From: Nakamurella lactea DSM 19367 | GTDB taxonomy: Bacteria; Actinomycetota; Actinomycetes; Mycobacteriales; Nakamurellaceae | Reading direction: 5' to 3' | Assembly: GCF_000426645.1 (NCBI RefSeq) | Contig: NZ_KE384550.1 | Coordinates: 270,733-334,732, forward strand | Length of the DNA stretch: 64,000 nucleotides | Shown: positions 29,356 through 37,590 of the stretch, piece after piece | Layout: every line of letters starts with the position of its first letter | Numbering within the stretch: position 1 is the first letter of the stretch | Program-made: the position numbers and the translations under genes | The notes under the pieces: generated by a model | Told to the model about the DNA's origin: nothing | Database searches by the model: none | Seen by the model: the letters and a program-made list of their open reading frames with translations, nothing else

Positions 29356-30987
29356 TCAGGTGGTCAGCACTTGGCCGGGCCGGGCGCCGGTGTCGGCACC
29401 GTCGTCCAGCACGACCTGCCCGTTCACCACGACCATGGTGATTCCCGCAGCGAACTGCTGCGGGTCGTCGAAGGTGGCGGTGTCCGCCAGTGTGCTCGGG
29501 TCGAACACCACCAGGTCGGCCGGGTGGCCGTCGGCGAGCAAGCCCCGGTCGGCGAGCCCGACCCTGGCCGCAGGGGCAGACGTACAGCGCCTGATCCCGT
29601 CCGCCAGATCGTCGGCGTACCGCGACAGGTAACGCGGGAAGCAGCCGTAGGAGCGGGGGTGCGGCTGCCCGGCGGCGCCGGTGGGGCCGGCCGGGTCGAG
29701 TGCCTGGCCGTCGGAGGCGACGACGGTGGCCGGATGTGCGAGAACGGCGCGCAGGTCGGCCTCGCTGCGCCCGTAGGCAACGATCATCACCGAGGCGCCG
29801 TACTCGGCCAGTAGATCGAGGGCCACCTCGTCGCCGGTCGTTCCCGCGGCGCTCGCGAGGGCGGCGACCGTCTCTCCGAGGAACGCGGCGTTCGCCGGGT
29901 CGTCGGCGCGCCGACCGTTGACCGCGTTCACCACGATGTCGTTCCAGTCCGATGCGGTCTCGGCCCAATGGGCGATCACCCGCGCACGGACCTCGGGGTC
30001 CCGCAGCCGGGGGGCGAACACCTCGCCGCCGCCCTCCTGGGCCCAATCCGGCAGCAGCTGGCTCAGCGGGCAGTTGCCGGCCAGGTACGGATAGATGTCG
30101 ACCCCGACATCGATACCGGCCGCCCGGGCGGCGTCGACGGCGGCCAGTGCATCGTTCACCGCGCCCCAGTTACGCCGGCCGACGGCGGTCAGGTGCGAGA
30201 TCTGCAGCCGGCAGCCGGTGCTGGTCGCCACCCGGATCGCCTGCCGCACAGAGGGCATCAGGTCGTCGGCGTAGTCCCGGATGTGCCAGGCGAAGAGCTT
30301 GCCGTGCCGGGCCACCACCTCGCCGAGAGCCATCAACTCGGATTCCTCCACGTAACACAGGGGGGCATAGACCAACCCGGTGGAGAGACCGACAGCGCCG
30401 GCGGCCAGTTCGGTGTCCAGCAGGTCCACCATGTCGGCCAGTAGCGCTTCGGTGACCGGACGGTCGTCCAATCCGACCACCCCGGCGTGCAATGACAGGT
30501 GCGGGACGAGGGCGGCGACGTTCTGCGCGGGGCCGGCCGCGGCCACGGTGGCCAGGTAACCCTGCATGTCGCGCCAGCCGACCGACACCTGCGGGTCGAG
30601 ATCCAGGTAACCGACGGCGTCCCTGATGCCGGCCAGATCCGCCGCCGCGCCCCCGGGTTCCGCGGCCCGCGCCGGGTCCGGCAACGGGGTCAGTCCCAGG
30701 CCGCAGTTGCCCACTACCTCGGTGGTGACGCCCTGGTGGATCTTGCTGCCGCCCAACGGGTTTGACAGAAGAGTGAGATCGGAATGGGTGTGGATGTCAA
30801 CGAATCCCGGACAGACAACCAGCCCGGCGACATCGCGAACCACCGGCGGCGAGCCGGCGGCGTCGATGGCCGCCACGATGTCGGCGGGGTCGACGACCAA
30901 CAGGCCGTCGGCGATGCCGACGTCCCGGACGACAGGAGGGTTTCCAGCTCCGTCGTAGACGAGGCCGCCGACGAGCAGCAGATCCAT
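29356..30987 (-). CDS. N-acyl-D-amino-acid deacylase (D-aminoacylase)
   Basis: 543 aa, normal length. Metal site: His66 and His68 in GFVDIHTHSDLT, bridging Cys95 in VVGNCGLGLTPL, later His in LFAWHIRDY and LQISHLTAVG, and the catalytic Asp in VVASDGQALD. The family releases D-amino acids from N-acyl forms using zinc. The N-terminus repeats a short phrase (NPPVVRDV at 16-23, SPPVVRDV at 46-53), possibly a small internal duplication. It is first in an operon with the amidohydrolase and the D-threonine-aldolase-like gene. An IclR-type palindrome (31003-31017) lies 16-30 nt upstream of its start. Confidence 0.92.
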   Translation of the reverse strand: MDLLLVGGLVYDGAGNPPVVRDVGIADGLLVVDPADIVAAIDAAGSPPVVRDVAGLVVCPGFVDIHTHSDLTLLSNPLGGSKIHQGVTTEVVGNCGLGLTPLPDPARAAEPGGAAADLAGIRDAVGYLDLDPQVSVGWRDMQGYLATVAAAGPAQNVAALVPHLSLHAGVVGLDDRPVTEALLADMVDLLDTELAAGAVGLSTGLVYAPLCYVEESELMALGEVVARHGKLFAWHIRDYADDLMPSVRQAIRVATSTGCRLQISHLTAVGRRNWGAVNDALAAVDAARAAGIDVGVDIYPYLAGNCPLSQLLPDWAQEGGGEVFAPRLRDPEVRARVIAHWAETASDWNDIVVNAVNGRRADDPANAAFLGETVAALASAAGTTGDEVALDLLAEYGASVMIVAYGRSEADLRAVLAHPATVVASDGQALDPAGPTGAAGQPHPRSYGCFPRYLSRYADDLADGIRRCTSAPAARVGLADRGLLADGHPADLVVFDPSTLADTATFDDPQQFAAGITMVVVNGQVVLDDGADTGARPGQVLTT

Positions 30988-31002
30988 CGTTCGAACTGAA
31001 CA

Positions 31003-31017
31003 CGAAACGGCCTTTCA
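31003..31017. promoter_or_regulatory. IclR-type operator, site A (D-aminoacylase operon)
   Basis: CGAAAC-GGC-CTTTCA, differing from the shared TGAAAY-N3-RTTTCA pattern at two positions. It sits immediately before the D-aminoacylase gene. See sites B, C, D, F and G for the stronger copies. Confidence 0.6.
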
Positions 31018-31082
31018 CGTCAAGGTGACGGGCCCGACCTGGACCGTTGTAGGAATGGGCTCTAAGCTGATTTCACCGCGAG

Positions 31083-31097
31083 TGAAACGCGGTTTCG
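31083..31097. promoter_or_regulatory. IclR-type operator, site B (Gfo/Idh-FAH-iclR-ridA operon)
   Basis: TGAAAC-GCG-GTTTCG, one base from full symmetry, 50 nt upstream of the first ATG of the forward operon. An additional half site ATTTCA (31070-31075) precedes it, giving the outward repeat TTTCAC ... GTGAAA. Sites A and B share the divergent promoter region 30988-31146. Confidence 0.75.
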
Positions 31098-31146
31098 CCA
31101 CCACGGCGGTGGCGTCACGAGAACGGTTCGTCACAGAAGGGACGAC

Positions 31147-32169
31147 ATGACCGTCAGCACCGACCCGTTGGGCATCGGTATCGTCGGCGCGGGATTCATC
31201 GCCGACTCCCATGCCCAAGCGGCACAAGGCCATCCGGGCCTCCGACTGGCCGCGGTCAACGACCGCAATCCAGTCGCCGCGGCCGCCCTGGCCGCCAAGT
31301 ACGGCGCCACCGTCAGCCCCGGTCTCGACGAGTTACTGGCCGATCCGGCCGTCGACATCGTCATTATCGGAACCCCCAACGACACCCATGCCGAGCTGGC
31401 TCTGGCTACGGCCGCAGCGGGCAAACACCTGCTGCTGGAGAAGCCGCTGGCGCTGTCCGTCGCCGATTCACAGCGGGTCGCGGACGCCTTCACCGAACGC
31501 GGCCTGACCCTGCTGATCGGTCATACGCACCGGCACAGCGACTACGCGATGTCCGTGTCGGCCGCGCTGCAGTCGGGTGCGGTGGGGACGCCGCGCTCGA
31601 TGCGGCTCGCGATCGCCGGCGGTTGGATCTGGGGTAGCTGGGGCGCCTGGGTGCTCGACCCGAAACGCAGCGGCGGCCACGCCTTCCACAACGGCGTGCA
31701 CCTGTACGACCTGGCGCACTGGTGGATGGGCTCGCCGGTGGAGCGGGTCTTCACCATGGGCCAGAAGATCACCGCAGCGGCTCTGGAGATCGACGATGCG
31801 CTGGTTGCCACCCTCGAGTTCGCCAACGGCAGCACCGCGGTCTGCGAGATCTCCCGTGGCGAGCGGCCGAGGTCGACCAACGTGTTCGAGATCGTGGTGC
31901 ACGGCACTACCGGCACCCTGACCCGCAGGTGGAACTCGGACGGCACCGTTGCCTTCACCGACGAGGTGGTCGGCGCGCTCGGCGCAGCCGGGACCTCGCC
32001 GTTCGGTCGCCAGCTCGGAGTGATGCACGACGCCATCGTCAACGGCACCCCGGTTTTCCCGGCCGTTGCGGACGCCATTCATTCGATCGCGATCGCCGTT
32101 GCCGTCGAGCAGTCGGCCCGCACCGGCGAGGTTGTCGACGTCTCCCGCCAGGAAGGAACGAAGGCATGA
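31147..32169 (+). CDS. Gfo/Idh/MocA-family NAD(P)-dependent oxidoreductase
   Basis: 340 aa. The Rossmann motif GIGIVGAGFIADSHAQAAQG opens the protein, and the family Lys-Pro motif is LLLEKPLALSVADSQRV at about residues 97-113. The C-terminal beta-sheet domain has SGGHAFHNGVHLYDLAHWWM, with His residues typical of the active site. Such enzymes oxidise or reduce hydroxyl groups of sugars, inositols or related compounds. It is first in the forward operon, behind operator site B, and overlaps the next gene by 4 nt (ATGA). Confidence 0.9.
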   Translation: MTVSTDPLGIGIVGAGFIADSHAQAAQGHPGLRLAAVNDRNPVAAAALAAKYGATVSPGLDELLADPAVDIVIIGTPNDTHAELALATAAAGKHLLLEKPLALSVADSQRVADAFTERGLTLLIGHTHRHSDYAMSVSAALQSGAVGTPRSMRLAIAGGWIWGSWGAWVLDPKRSGGHAFHNGVHLYDLAHWWMGSPVERVFTMGQKITAAALEIDDALVATLEFANGSTAVCEISRGERPRSTNVFEIVVHGTTGTLTRRWNSDGTVAFTDEVVGALGAAGTSPFGRQLGVMHDAIVNGTPVFPAVADAIHSIAIAVAVEQSARTGEVVDVSRQEGTKA

Positions 32170-33053
32170 CGACCCGCGTCTTGCTCGCCGGCGCCGGAAC
32201 TCCCGGACACCGGCAGGACCACCATCGCGACATGTACGGACCCGCCGTTCAGGGCCTGGAAGGGTTCGAGCAGGCGGAGACACTGGACGACGCCGACCTG
32301 GTGATCATCTGCGCTGACGTCAACAAGCCGGACGAGCTGGCCGACCTGTTGCAGCGGAGCGCGGATGCCGGCAAGCCGGCGGTCGTCGACAAGCCGACCC
32401 TGCTGCCGACCGCGGTGCTCGCCGACCTGGCCGCGCGTTTCCCGAACGCCGTCGCCGCCCACCACCCGCGGTTCCACCCGGCCATGACCACGGCCCGCGG
32501 CCGCGCCGTCTCCGGTGGCCTCGGACTCTTGCACGCCGTGCACGGCGAGTTGCTGGTCGGTCCTGGCGACGGCCCGCACCCGCTCGGAGAGCTCCGCAAC
32601 CTGGCCGTCTACGCACTGGACGTCGTGCAGTCGCTGATCGGCGACCTGCACGGCCGTGCCCACGCGGTCATTGCGCAGGCCGGACCGGATGGCTCCGGCG
32701 AGGCGATCACACTGTCGCTGCGCTGCCGGCCGGATGTGGCCGTCAGTCTGCTGATCGGCCGGGCCGGTCCCGGCGCCGGCGAAGCGAATGCGGTACCGGA
32801 CAACAGCATCCTGCACCGCTACCGCATCCTCGGTAGCCACGGGCAGCTGTTGGTCGACCTCGATTCCCCCGCCTTCGACGTGATCGGCACCCACCGCGGG
32901 CGGTTGCCGTTCGGCCCGAGTTCGGTGGACTCCCTCATCCGGTCGGTCGCCGACGGCGGCACCCGACCGGGACTCGGCATCGCCGCCGACCTGGCCGCCG
33001 TCATCGACGCCCTCAACACCTCCGCGGCCACCCATCGTGCCGTCGACTTCTGA
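32166..33053 (+). CDS. Gfo/Idh/MocA-like oxidoreductase, divergent second copy
   Basis: 295 aa, starting at the ATG that overlaps the previous stop. The N-terminus MTTRVLLAGAGTPGHRQDHH has a Rossmann-like GxGxxG, but the following region (DDADLVIICADVNKPDELAD) and VVDKPTLLPTAVLADLA with a Lys-Pro are more degenerate than in the first copy. The C-terminal part includes RYRILGSHGQLLVDLDSPAF. It is shorter than usual (about 340), with a reduced C-terminal sheet. It may form a complex with, or act after, the product of the preceding gene. The assignment is moderate. Confidence 0.75.
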   Translation: MTTRVLLAGAGTPGHRQDHHRDMYGPAVQGLEGFEQAETLDDADLVIICADVNKPDELADLLQRSADAGKPAVVDKPTLLPTAVLADLAARFPNAVAAHHPRFHPAMTTARGRAVSGGLGLLHAVHGELLVGPGDGPHPLGELRNLAVYALDVVQSLIGDLHGRAHAVIAQAGPDGSGEAITLSLRCRPDVAVSLLIGRAGPGAGEANAVPDNSILHRYRILGSHGQLLVDLDSPAFDVIGTHRGRLPFGPSSVDSLIRSVADGGTRPGLGIAADLAAVIDALNTSAATHRAVDF

Positions 33054-33080
33054 CCTTCCACCACAGCGAAAGAGATTCCG

Positions 33081-33953
33081 ATGAAACTGCTGACCTACCG
33101 CCGTACGGACGATTCGATCGGCCACGGCATCCTGACCGACGACGGCACCGGCGTGATCGAACTCGGTGACGGCGACCTCGCCACCGTGGTCGCGGCCGGG
33201 CTCGTCCCCGCCGCGCCCACCGCTCCGGCACAACGGTTCGACCTCTCGGACGTCACCGTGCTGGCGCCGCTGCAGGCCCCGGGCAAGATCATCTGTGCCG
33301 CCAGTAACTACCAGGAGCACATCGACGAGGGCGGCGGCACCCGGGTCGACAAGACCAGGACGAGCCCGAAGCTGTTCAACAAGTTCGAGAACGCGATCGC
33401 CGGCCCGGACGACACCTTCCTGATCCCGGAGATCTCGGCAGCTGCCGACTGGGAGGTCGAGCTGGCAGTGGTGATCGGTCGCGAGGGCCGCAATATCGCC
33501 ACCGACGACGCGTTGGATCACGTGTTCGGTTACGCCACGGCCAACGACCTGTCGCTGCGGGCACTCGACAAGATCGGCTTCGAGCGCGACACCGAGAATG
33601 CCTGGGTCGGCTTTTTCGACTGGCTCGAGGGCAAATGGGCCGACAACTCGGCTCCGGTCGGCCCGTACCTGGTGACCGCCGATGAGATCCCGGACCCGCA
33701 AAGCCTGCCGATCCGACTCGCGGTGAACGGCGAGATTCGTCAGCAGTCGACGACCGGCGGGATGATCTTCACCTGCGCGGAACTCATCGCGTTCGCCTCC
33801 CGGCTGTGTACCTTGCGCCCGGGGGACATAATCCTCACAGGCACACCAGCAGGTGTGGGTGCGACGACCGGGACCTACCTGAACGACGGGGACGTCATGG
33901 TTGCCGAGGTCGAGGGACTGGGGAAGCTGGTGACTCCCGTCCGCACCGCATGA
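33081..33953 (+). CDS. Fumarylacetoacetate hydrolase (FAH) family protein
   Basis: 290 aa. The short N-terminal domain (MKLLTYRRTDDSIGHGILTD) is followed by the FAH fold: KIICAASNYQEHIDEGGG, PKLFNKFENAIAGPDDTFLI, then the metal ligands in AADWEVELAVVIGREGRNI and the later ATANDLSLRA. The C-terminal ILTGTPAGVG is strongly diagnostic. Members hydrolyse, hydrate or decarboxylate 2-oxo acids such as acylpyruvates, using Mg2+. Position in the operon suggests it handles a 2-oxoacid formed from the imported compound; the exact reaction is open. Confidence 0.9.
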   Translation: MKLLTYRRTDDSIGHGILTDDGTGVIELGDGDLATVVAAGLVPAAPTAPAQRFDLSDVTVLAPLQAPGKIICAASNYQEHIDEGGGTRVDKTRTSPKLFNKFENAIAGPDDTFLIPEISAAADWEVELAVVIGREGRNIATDDALDHVFGYATANDLSLRALDKIGFERDTENAWVGFFDWLEGKWADNSAPVGPYLVTADEIPDPQSLPIRLAVNGEIRQQSTTGGMIFTCAELIAFASRLCTLRPGDIILTGTPAGVGATTGTYLNDGDVMVAEVEGLGKLVTPVRTA

Positions 33954-33972
33954 ACAATCGGAGGAATGAGCT

Positions 33973-34800
33973 GTGGCGACAAAGGATGACGATGAAGTCG
34001 GCCGGTACCGGGCGCAAACTCTGACCAGAGGTCTCACGGTGCTGCGCACCATGGCCGACGTACGTGAGCCGGTGACGCTGCAGGACCTGCACGACCGCAC
34101 CGGGATCCCCAAGCCGACCCTGGTGCGGCTGCTGGCCATCCTCACCCAGGAGGGTTGCACCATCCGGCTGGATGAGCGACCCACCTATGGCCTGGGGCCG
34201 ACGGTGACCGCCATCGCCGCCGGCGTCGCCGACGATCTTCATCCGGACGAGCTGGCCCGGCCGTACCTGCAGCGGTTGTCCGCGGCGGTCGGGCACACGG
34301 CGAACCTGGGGGTGCTGACCGGGAATCAGGTGCTGCACCTGTGCGTGGTGCTGGCCGACCGGCCGATCCGCTACATCGTGCACACCGGCAGCCGGGACGA
34401 CCCGCACTCGACCGGACTGGGGAAGGCATTGCTCGCCCAGCTGGACACGGCCAGCGTCCATCGGATCGTCGGCGACGGGCCGATGGATGCCAAGACACCC
34501 CGCACCATCACCACGCGTTCGAAACTGGACGCCGAGCTGAAGCGGGTCCGGAAGCAGGGTTACGCCTACGACGATCAAGAAGGTGCGCTCGGCTTGAGCT
34601 GCTTTGCGGTTCCTGTGGTCGTTGGCCAGAGATCTGTTGCTGCGGTGAGTATTTCCGGTCCGGCCGGCGAGCTGTCGGCCGATCGGCACGCGGACATCGT
34701 TCCGGAGCTGACGAAGATCGCCACCCAGATCGCCGCCGACCCACGGCTGGCAAAGGCCTTGGTCACCATCCACCCGGGCGACGGACTCGACGAGTCCTGA
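33973..34800 (+). CDS. IclR-family transcriptional regulator, candidate controller of the surrounding locus
   Basis: 275 aa from a GTG with GGAGG 8 nt upstream. The N-terminal winged helix is at about residues 17-75: LTRGLTVLRTMADVREPVTL, then DLHDRTGIPKPTLVRLLAIL. The effector-binding IclR domain follows (HLCVVLADRPIRYIVHTGSR, DDPHSTGLGKALLAQLD, YAYDDQEGALGLSCFAVPVV). IclR proteins bind palindromes of the TGAAAN(2-3)TTTCA type as tetramers and respond to small carboxylates or related ligands. Such palindromes precede six transcription units in this window, including the operon that contains this gene, which implies autoregulation. Confidence 0.93.
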   Translation: MATKDDDEVGRYRAQTLTRGLTVLRTMADVREPVTLQDLHDRTGIPKPTLVRLLAILTQEGCTIRLDERPTYGLGPTVTAIAAGVADDLHPDELARPYLQRLSAAVGHTANLGVLTGNQVLHLCVVLADRPIRYIVHTGSRDDPHSTGLGKALLAQLDTASVHRIVGDGPMDAKTPRTITTRSKLDAELKRVRKQGYAYDDQEGALGLSCFAVPVVVGQRSVAAVSISGPAGELSADRHADIVPELTKIATQIAADPRLAKALVTIHPGDGLDES

Positions 34801-34832
34801 CCACAGAATGACAACGAGAGGAAACACCCGCT

Positions 34833-35219
34833 GTGCCTGCCATTGAAAGTCCCGACATTCCAGCCCCTGGCGTCCCGTTGAGTGCCGGATACCGCGCCGG
34901 TGATCTGCTGTTCGTGTCCGGTCAGATCGCCAGCAACGGCGACGGCTCGGTCCTGATCGGCGACTTCGAGGACGAGGTGAACAAGACCCTCGACAACGTC
35001 GAGGCAATCCTGAAGGCCGGCGGCGCCGACTTCTCGAACGTGGTGAAGGTCAACGCGTGGCTGTCGAACTCGTTGCTGTTCGCCAAGTTCAACGAGATCT
35101 ATCGGCAGCGGTTCGCTGCGGCTACCGACGTTCCACCGGCGCGGACCACCATGGTGGTCGCGTTCGGACATGCCGACGTGCGGGTCGAGGTCGACGCGAT
35201 CGCCTATCTGGGCGAGTGA
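34833..35219 (+). CDS. RidA family protein (reactive imine/enamine deaminase)
   Basis: 128 aa, GTG start after GAGAGGAAA. LFVSGQIASNGDGSVLIGDF and TLDNVEAILKAGGADFSNVV are RidA hallmarks. The substrate-binding arginine is Arg104 in PPARTTMVV, so imine hydrolysis is likely intact. RidA hydrolyses 2-iminoacids formed by PLP enzymes and flavin amine oxidases. That fits the PLP enzymes, the class III aminotransferase and the sarcosine-oxidase-like protein encoded here. It is last in the forward operon, followed by a strong terminator. Confidence 0.93.
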   Translation: MPAIESPDIPAPGVPLSAGYRAGDLLFVSGQIASNGDGSVLIGDFEDEVNKTLDNVEAILKAGGADFSNVVKVNAWLSNSLLFAKFNEIYRQRFAAATDVPPARTTMVVAFGHADVRVEVDAIAYLGE

Positions 35220-35233
35220 TCCGCCGGCTCTCA

Positions 35234-35279
35234 ACGGCAATGGCCCCGTCTGCTCAACCGCAGCCGGGGCCATTGCCGT
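35234..35279. terminator. Strong bidirectional terminator
   Basis: Arms ACGGCAATGGCCCCG (35234-35248) and CGGGGCCATTGCCGT (35265-35279) pair perfectly over 15 bp. Inside the 16-nt loop CTGC (35250-35253) pairs with GCAG (35260-35263), extending the stem. It lies between the convergent ridA and sarcosine-oxidase-like genes. Confidence 0.88.
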
Positions 35280-35317
35280 CTCCGCGATGGGCCGGGATCG
35301 GCCGAGCGGTGCCGAGG

Positions 35318-36424
35318 CTAGATCCGAACGTGGGCGGCGATCCTGAACTCCGGCGCAACTCCGCGGTCGCCGGTCGCCAGGCCGGCCAGCGACGCGCCGA
35401 TCGCGGGGGTGAACTTGAATCCCTGACCGGAGAAGCCCGCTCCCACCACCACCGGACCGACCCGGTCGAGTACGAAGTCCGAGGTGGGCGTCATCGTGTA
35501 GGTGCAGCTGATCATCTCGGGCCGCTCCGCGTCGAGCCCTGGCATCCATGACCGCACGTAGCTCCGCAGCGCGGCCAGCTCCTCGGCGTCCCAGTCATCC
35601 CGTCGGGCGTCCGGATCGACCGGCACTCCCCCGCCGTGCCAACCGATCTTCACGCCACGGCCGGGTTCCAGCAGGCCGTAAATGCTGCCGTACGGCGAGT
35701 CCACGATGTGCCGGAACGACGGCCACGGGACCTCTGCAGCCGGGAAATGCGCCGGCTGCACCTGGAACACCGCCAGCTGCGGAAGATCCACCAGCGCGCC
35801 GAGCACCTTCGATGTCCAGGCCCCGACCGTCACGATCGCCCGCTTCGCGGTGACAACCTGCGGACCGTCCTCGCCGTCGATGGTCACCGCGACCTCGTCA
35901 TCGCCGATGACCTCCAGTCGCACCGCCGGGGTCCGGTAGCGCACCTCACCACCATGGCGGGCCACGCCTTCGTGGAAGGCCTCGACCGAATCCCAGGCGC
36001 GCACCCGGCCACCGTCGGGGGCGAACACGACGCGGCCGTCGAACCTGATACCCGGCCAGCGGGCCGTCGCCTCGGCGACATCCAATTCTCCGGCCCGGAA
36101 CCCCGAAGTTCGGAGGGCGGCGAGGATATCGTCTGCCCGGGCGTCCCCGCCGTGGCCGACCATTCCGACCCGGTCGATGAGCACGCGGTCGCTCTCGGCT
36201 TCCAGCTCGCGCCAGAGGCGGTCGGACTCGACGAGCAGGTCCTGAAAGTACGACTCGGCGTACAGCAGGTTGAAGTTGCGGAAATCGCCATGGGAAGCAC
36301 CGCGATCGTGACGCGGTCCGAAGCGCTCGAGCAGCAGCACCGAACGGCCGGCCCTGGCCAGACTCCACGCCGCGGCCGCGCCCATCGCCCCGCCGCCGAT
36401 CACTACAGTTTCGACATCAACCAC
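35318..36424 (-). CDS. FAD-dependent oxidoreductase, monomeric sarcosine oxidase / N-methyl-amino-acid oxidase type
   Basis: 368 aa. The dinucleotide-binding motif is TVVIGGGAMGAAAAWSLARA. The flavin-face segment is GASHGDFRNFNLLYAESYF with His45 and Arg49, the covalent FAD cysteine is Cys307 in ISCTYTMTPTSDF, and GFSGQGFKFTPAIG has the substrate-side Lys. In sarcosine oxidase and SolA a second Arg (position 52) binds the substrate carboxylate; here that position is Asn52, so the substrate may differ. The reaction should oxidise a secondary or N-methyl amine with O2, giving an imine and H2O2. It is last in the aminotransferase operon, 15 nt after the propeller gene. Confidence 0.88.
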   Translation of the reverse strand: MVDVETVVIGGGAMGAAAAWSLARAGRSVLLLERFGPRHDRGASHGDFRNFNLLYAESYFQDLLVESDRLWRELEAESDRVLIDRVGMVGHGGDARADDILAALRTSGFRAGELDVAEATARWPGIRFDGRVVFAPDGGRVRAWDSVEAFHEGVARHGGEVRYRTPAVRLEVIGDDEVAVTIDGEDGPQVVTAKRAIVTVGAWTSKVLGALVDLPQLAVFQVQPAHFPAAEVPWPSFRHIVDSPYGSIYGLLEPGRGVKIGWHGGGVPVDPDARRDDWDAEELAALRSYVRSWMPGLDAERPEMISCTYTMTPTSDFVLDRVGPVVVGAGFSGQGFKFTPAIGASLAGLATGDRGVAPEFRIAAHVRI

Positions 36425-36439
36425 AGCAATGCTCCCTGT

Positions 36440-37495
36440 TCACAGTGACAGCTCGGCAACAGCACTCATGATCCGCCACACGCCCCGCTGGTTGACGGCG
36501 GTGCCGTCACACGCCTCGTAGAAGATCCGCAGGCGCGACCCACCGCTGCGCCCTGGCAGCTGCAGGATGCTCAGTTCCGAGCACTTCGCCGCGTCCGGTG
36601 CGCCTTCGGTCGGGACGATCGCCGGCTCGGCTTCCTTGTGCCAGGTGAACCCGTCCTCGGAAGTGGCGGCCAGGATCTGCGCCCGATTGTTCGCGCTGTA
36701 GCCCGCGTAATACATCCGATAGCCGCCGCCGGCGATCTTCATGACCTCCGGCGAGAAGGCCGCCGTCGAATCGAGGGGGCCGTTCTGCTCGATGCGGATG
36801 CCCGGCTCCTCCGCGAAGGTCAGACCGCCGTCGCGCGAGACGGCACTGAGGACTCCGCGGTCCCGCTCGTAGAAGTAGAGCCGGACGCCGCCGTCCTGCA
36901 GGTAGGTGATCCGGGGAGTATTGACACCGCGATCCCCGGTGTCCAGACGGACCCCTGGCTCGAGTTCCCACTCCCAACCGCCGTCATCGGAGATCGCGCT
37001 CCGAATGCTGGTAGCCGCCGACTGGGACCCCGGACAGCACTCGAAGTACATCCGCAGCGACCCGCTCTCGCCGGGGACGGCGACCACCTCCGACGAGACG
37101 ACGCGCAGGTCGCCGGCTGCACCCTGCTGTGGGGTCAGCCGGACACCCGGGTCCGGCGTCCAGCTGTCGCCGTCAGCAGACGACGCGCTCAGGATCCGGC
37201 TGGTCGACGTGTCGTAGTCGTTGGCCCCAGCGGGAAATCCGGGCCGAGGACGGATCTGGGTGTAGTACAGCCGGTAGCTGCCGTCGGCCATCCGCAGTGC
37301 GCGCGGGCTGACGACACCGCACCGACCCGTTCGGATCGCACTCGTCGGCCACCGGCCGTCCGGCGCCGGATCGACCTCAGTGTCGGGTGGCGCATCGATC
37401 ACGATCCTGGGGTCCTTGACCCAGGTCCGCCCGGGATCGACCGGCACCGTGTACGACTGGGGCGAGGCCGGACGCGGGAGGGTCAGGTCCATCAT
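36440..37495 (-). CDS. Beta-propeller glycosidase-like / BNR-repeat-like protein, function unknown
   Basis: 351 aa; the ATG at 37495 has GGAG 9 nt upstream and is preferred over the longer reading to 37528. Repeated blade-like units carry Asp-box-like phrases: ASSADGDSWTPDPGVRLTP, AISDDGGWEWELEPGVRL, AVSRDGGLTFAEEPGIRI and ATSEDGFTWHKEAEPAIV. YRLYYTQIRP and YRMYYAGYSANNRAQ resemble five-bladed GH32/43/68-type or sialidase-like propellers. No signal peptide is visible, so it appears cytoplasmic. A catalytic Asp/Glu set cannot be assigned by eye. It lies between aminotransferase and amine oxidase genes, so it may bind or process the locus substrate. Confidence 0.65.
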   Translation of the reverse strand: MMDLTLPRPASPQSYTVPVDPGRTWVKDPRIVIDAPPDTEVDPAPDGRWPTSAIRTGRCGVVSPRALRMADGSYRLYYTQIRPRPGFPAGANDYDTSTSRILSASSADGDSWTPDPGVRLTPQQGAAGDLRVVSSEVVAVPGESGSLRMYFECCPGSQSAATSIRSAISDDGGWEWELEPGVRLDTGDRGVNTPRITYLQDGGVRLYFYERDRGVLSAVSRDGGLTFAEEPGIRIEQNGPLDSTAAFSPEVMKIAGGGYRMYYAGYSANNRAQILAATSEDGFTWHKEAEPAIVPTEGAPDAAKCSELSILQLPGRSGGSRLRIFYEACDGTAVNQRGVWRIMSAVAELSL

Positions 37496-37538
37496 GGCTC
37501 GGTCTCCAATGAGTGCCGGGAAGGACAACCATGCGAAC

Positions 37539-37570
37539 GGCCCCGCCCGCTCGTCGGCGCAGGCGGGGCC
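37539..37570. terminator. Intercistronic hairpin between aminotransferase and propeller genes
   Basis: GGCCCCGCC (37539-37547) and GGCGGGGCC (37562-37570) pair perfectly with a 14-nt loop. It lies inside a same-strand unit, so it probably acts as a partial terminator or mRNA stabiliser. The arm region GGGGCCATTG is shared with the terminator at 35234-35279. Confidence 0.65.
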
Positions 37571-37590
37571 ATTGTCGTTGCCGGAGTATG

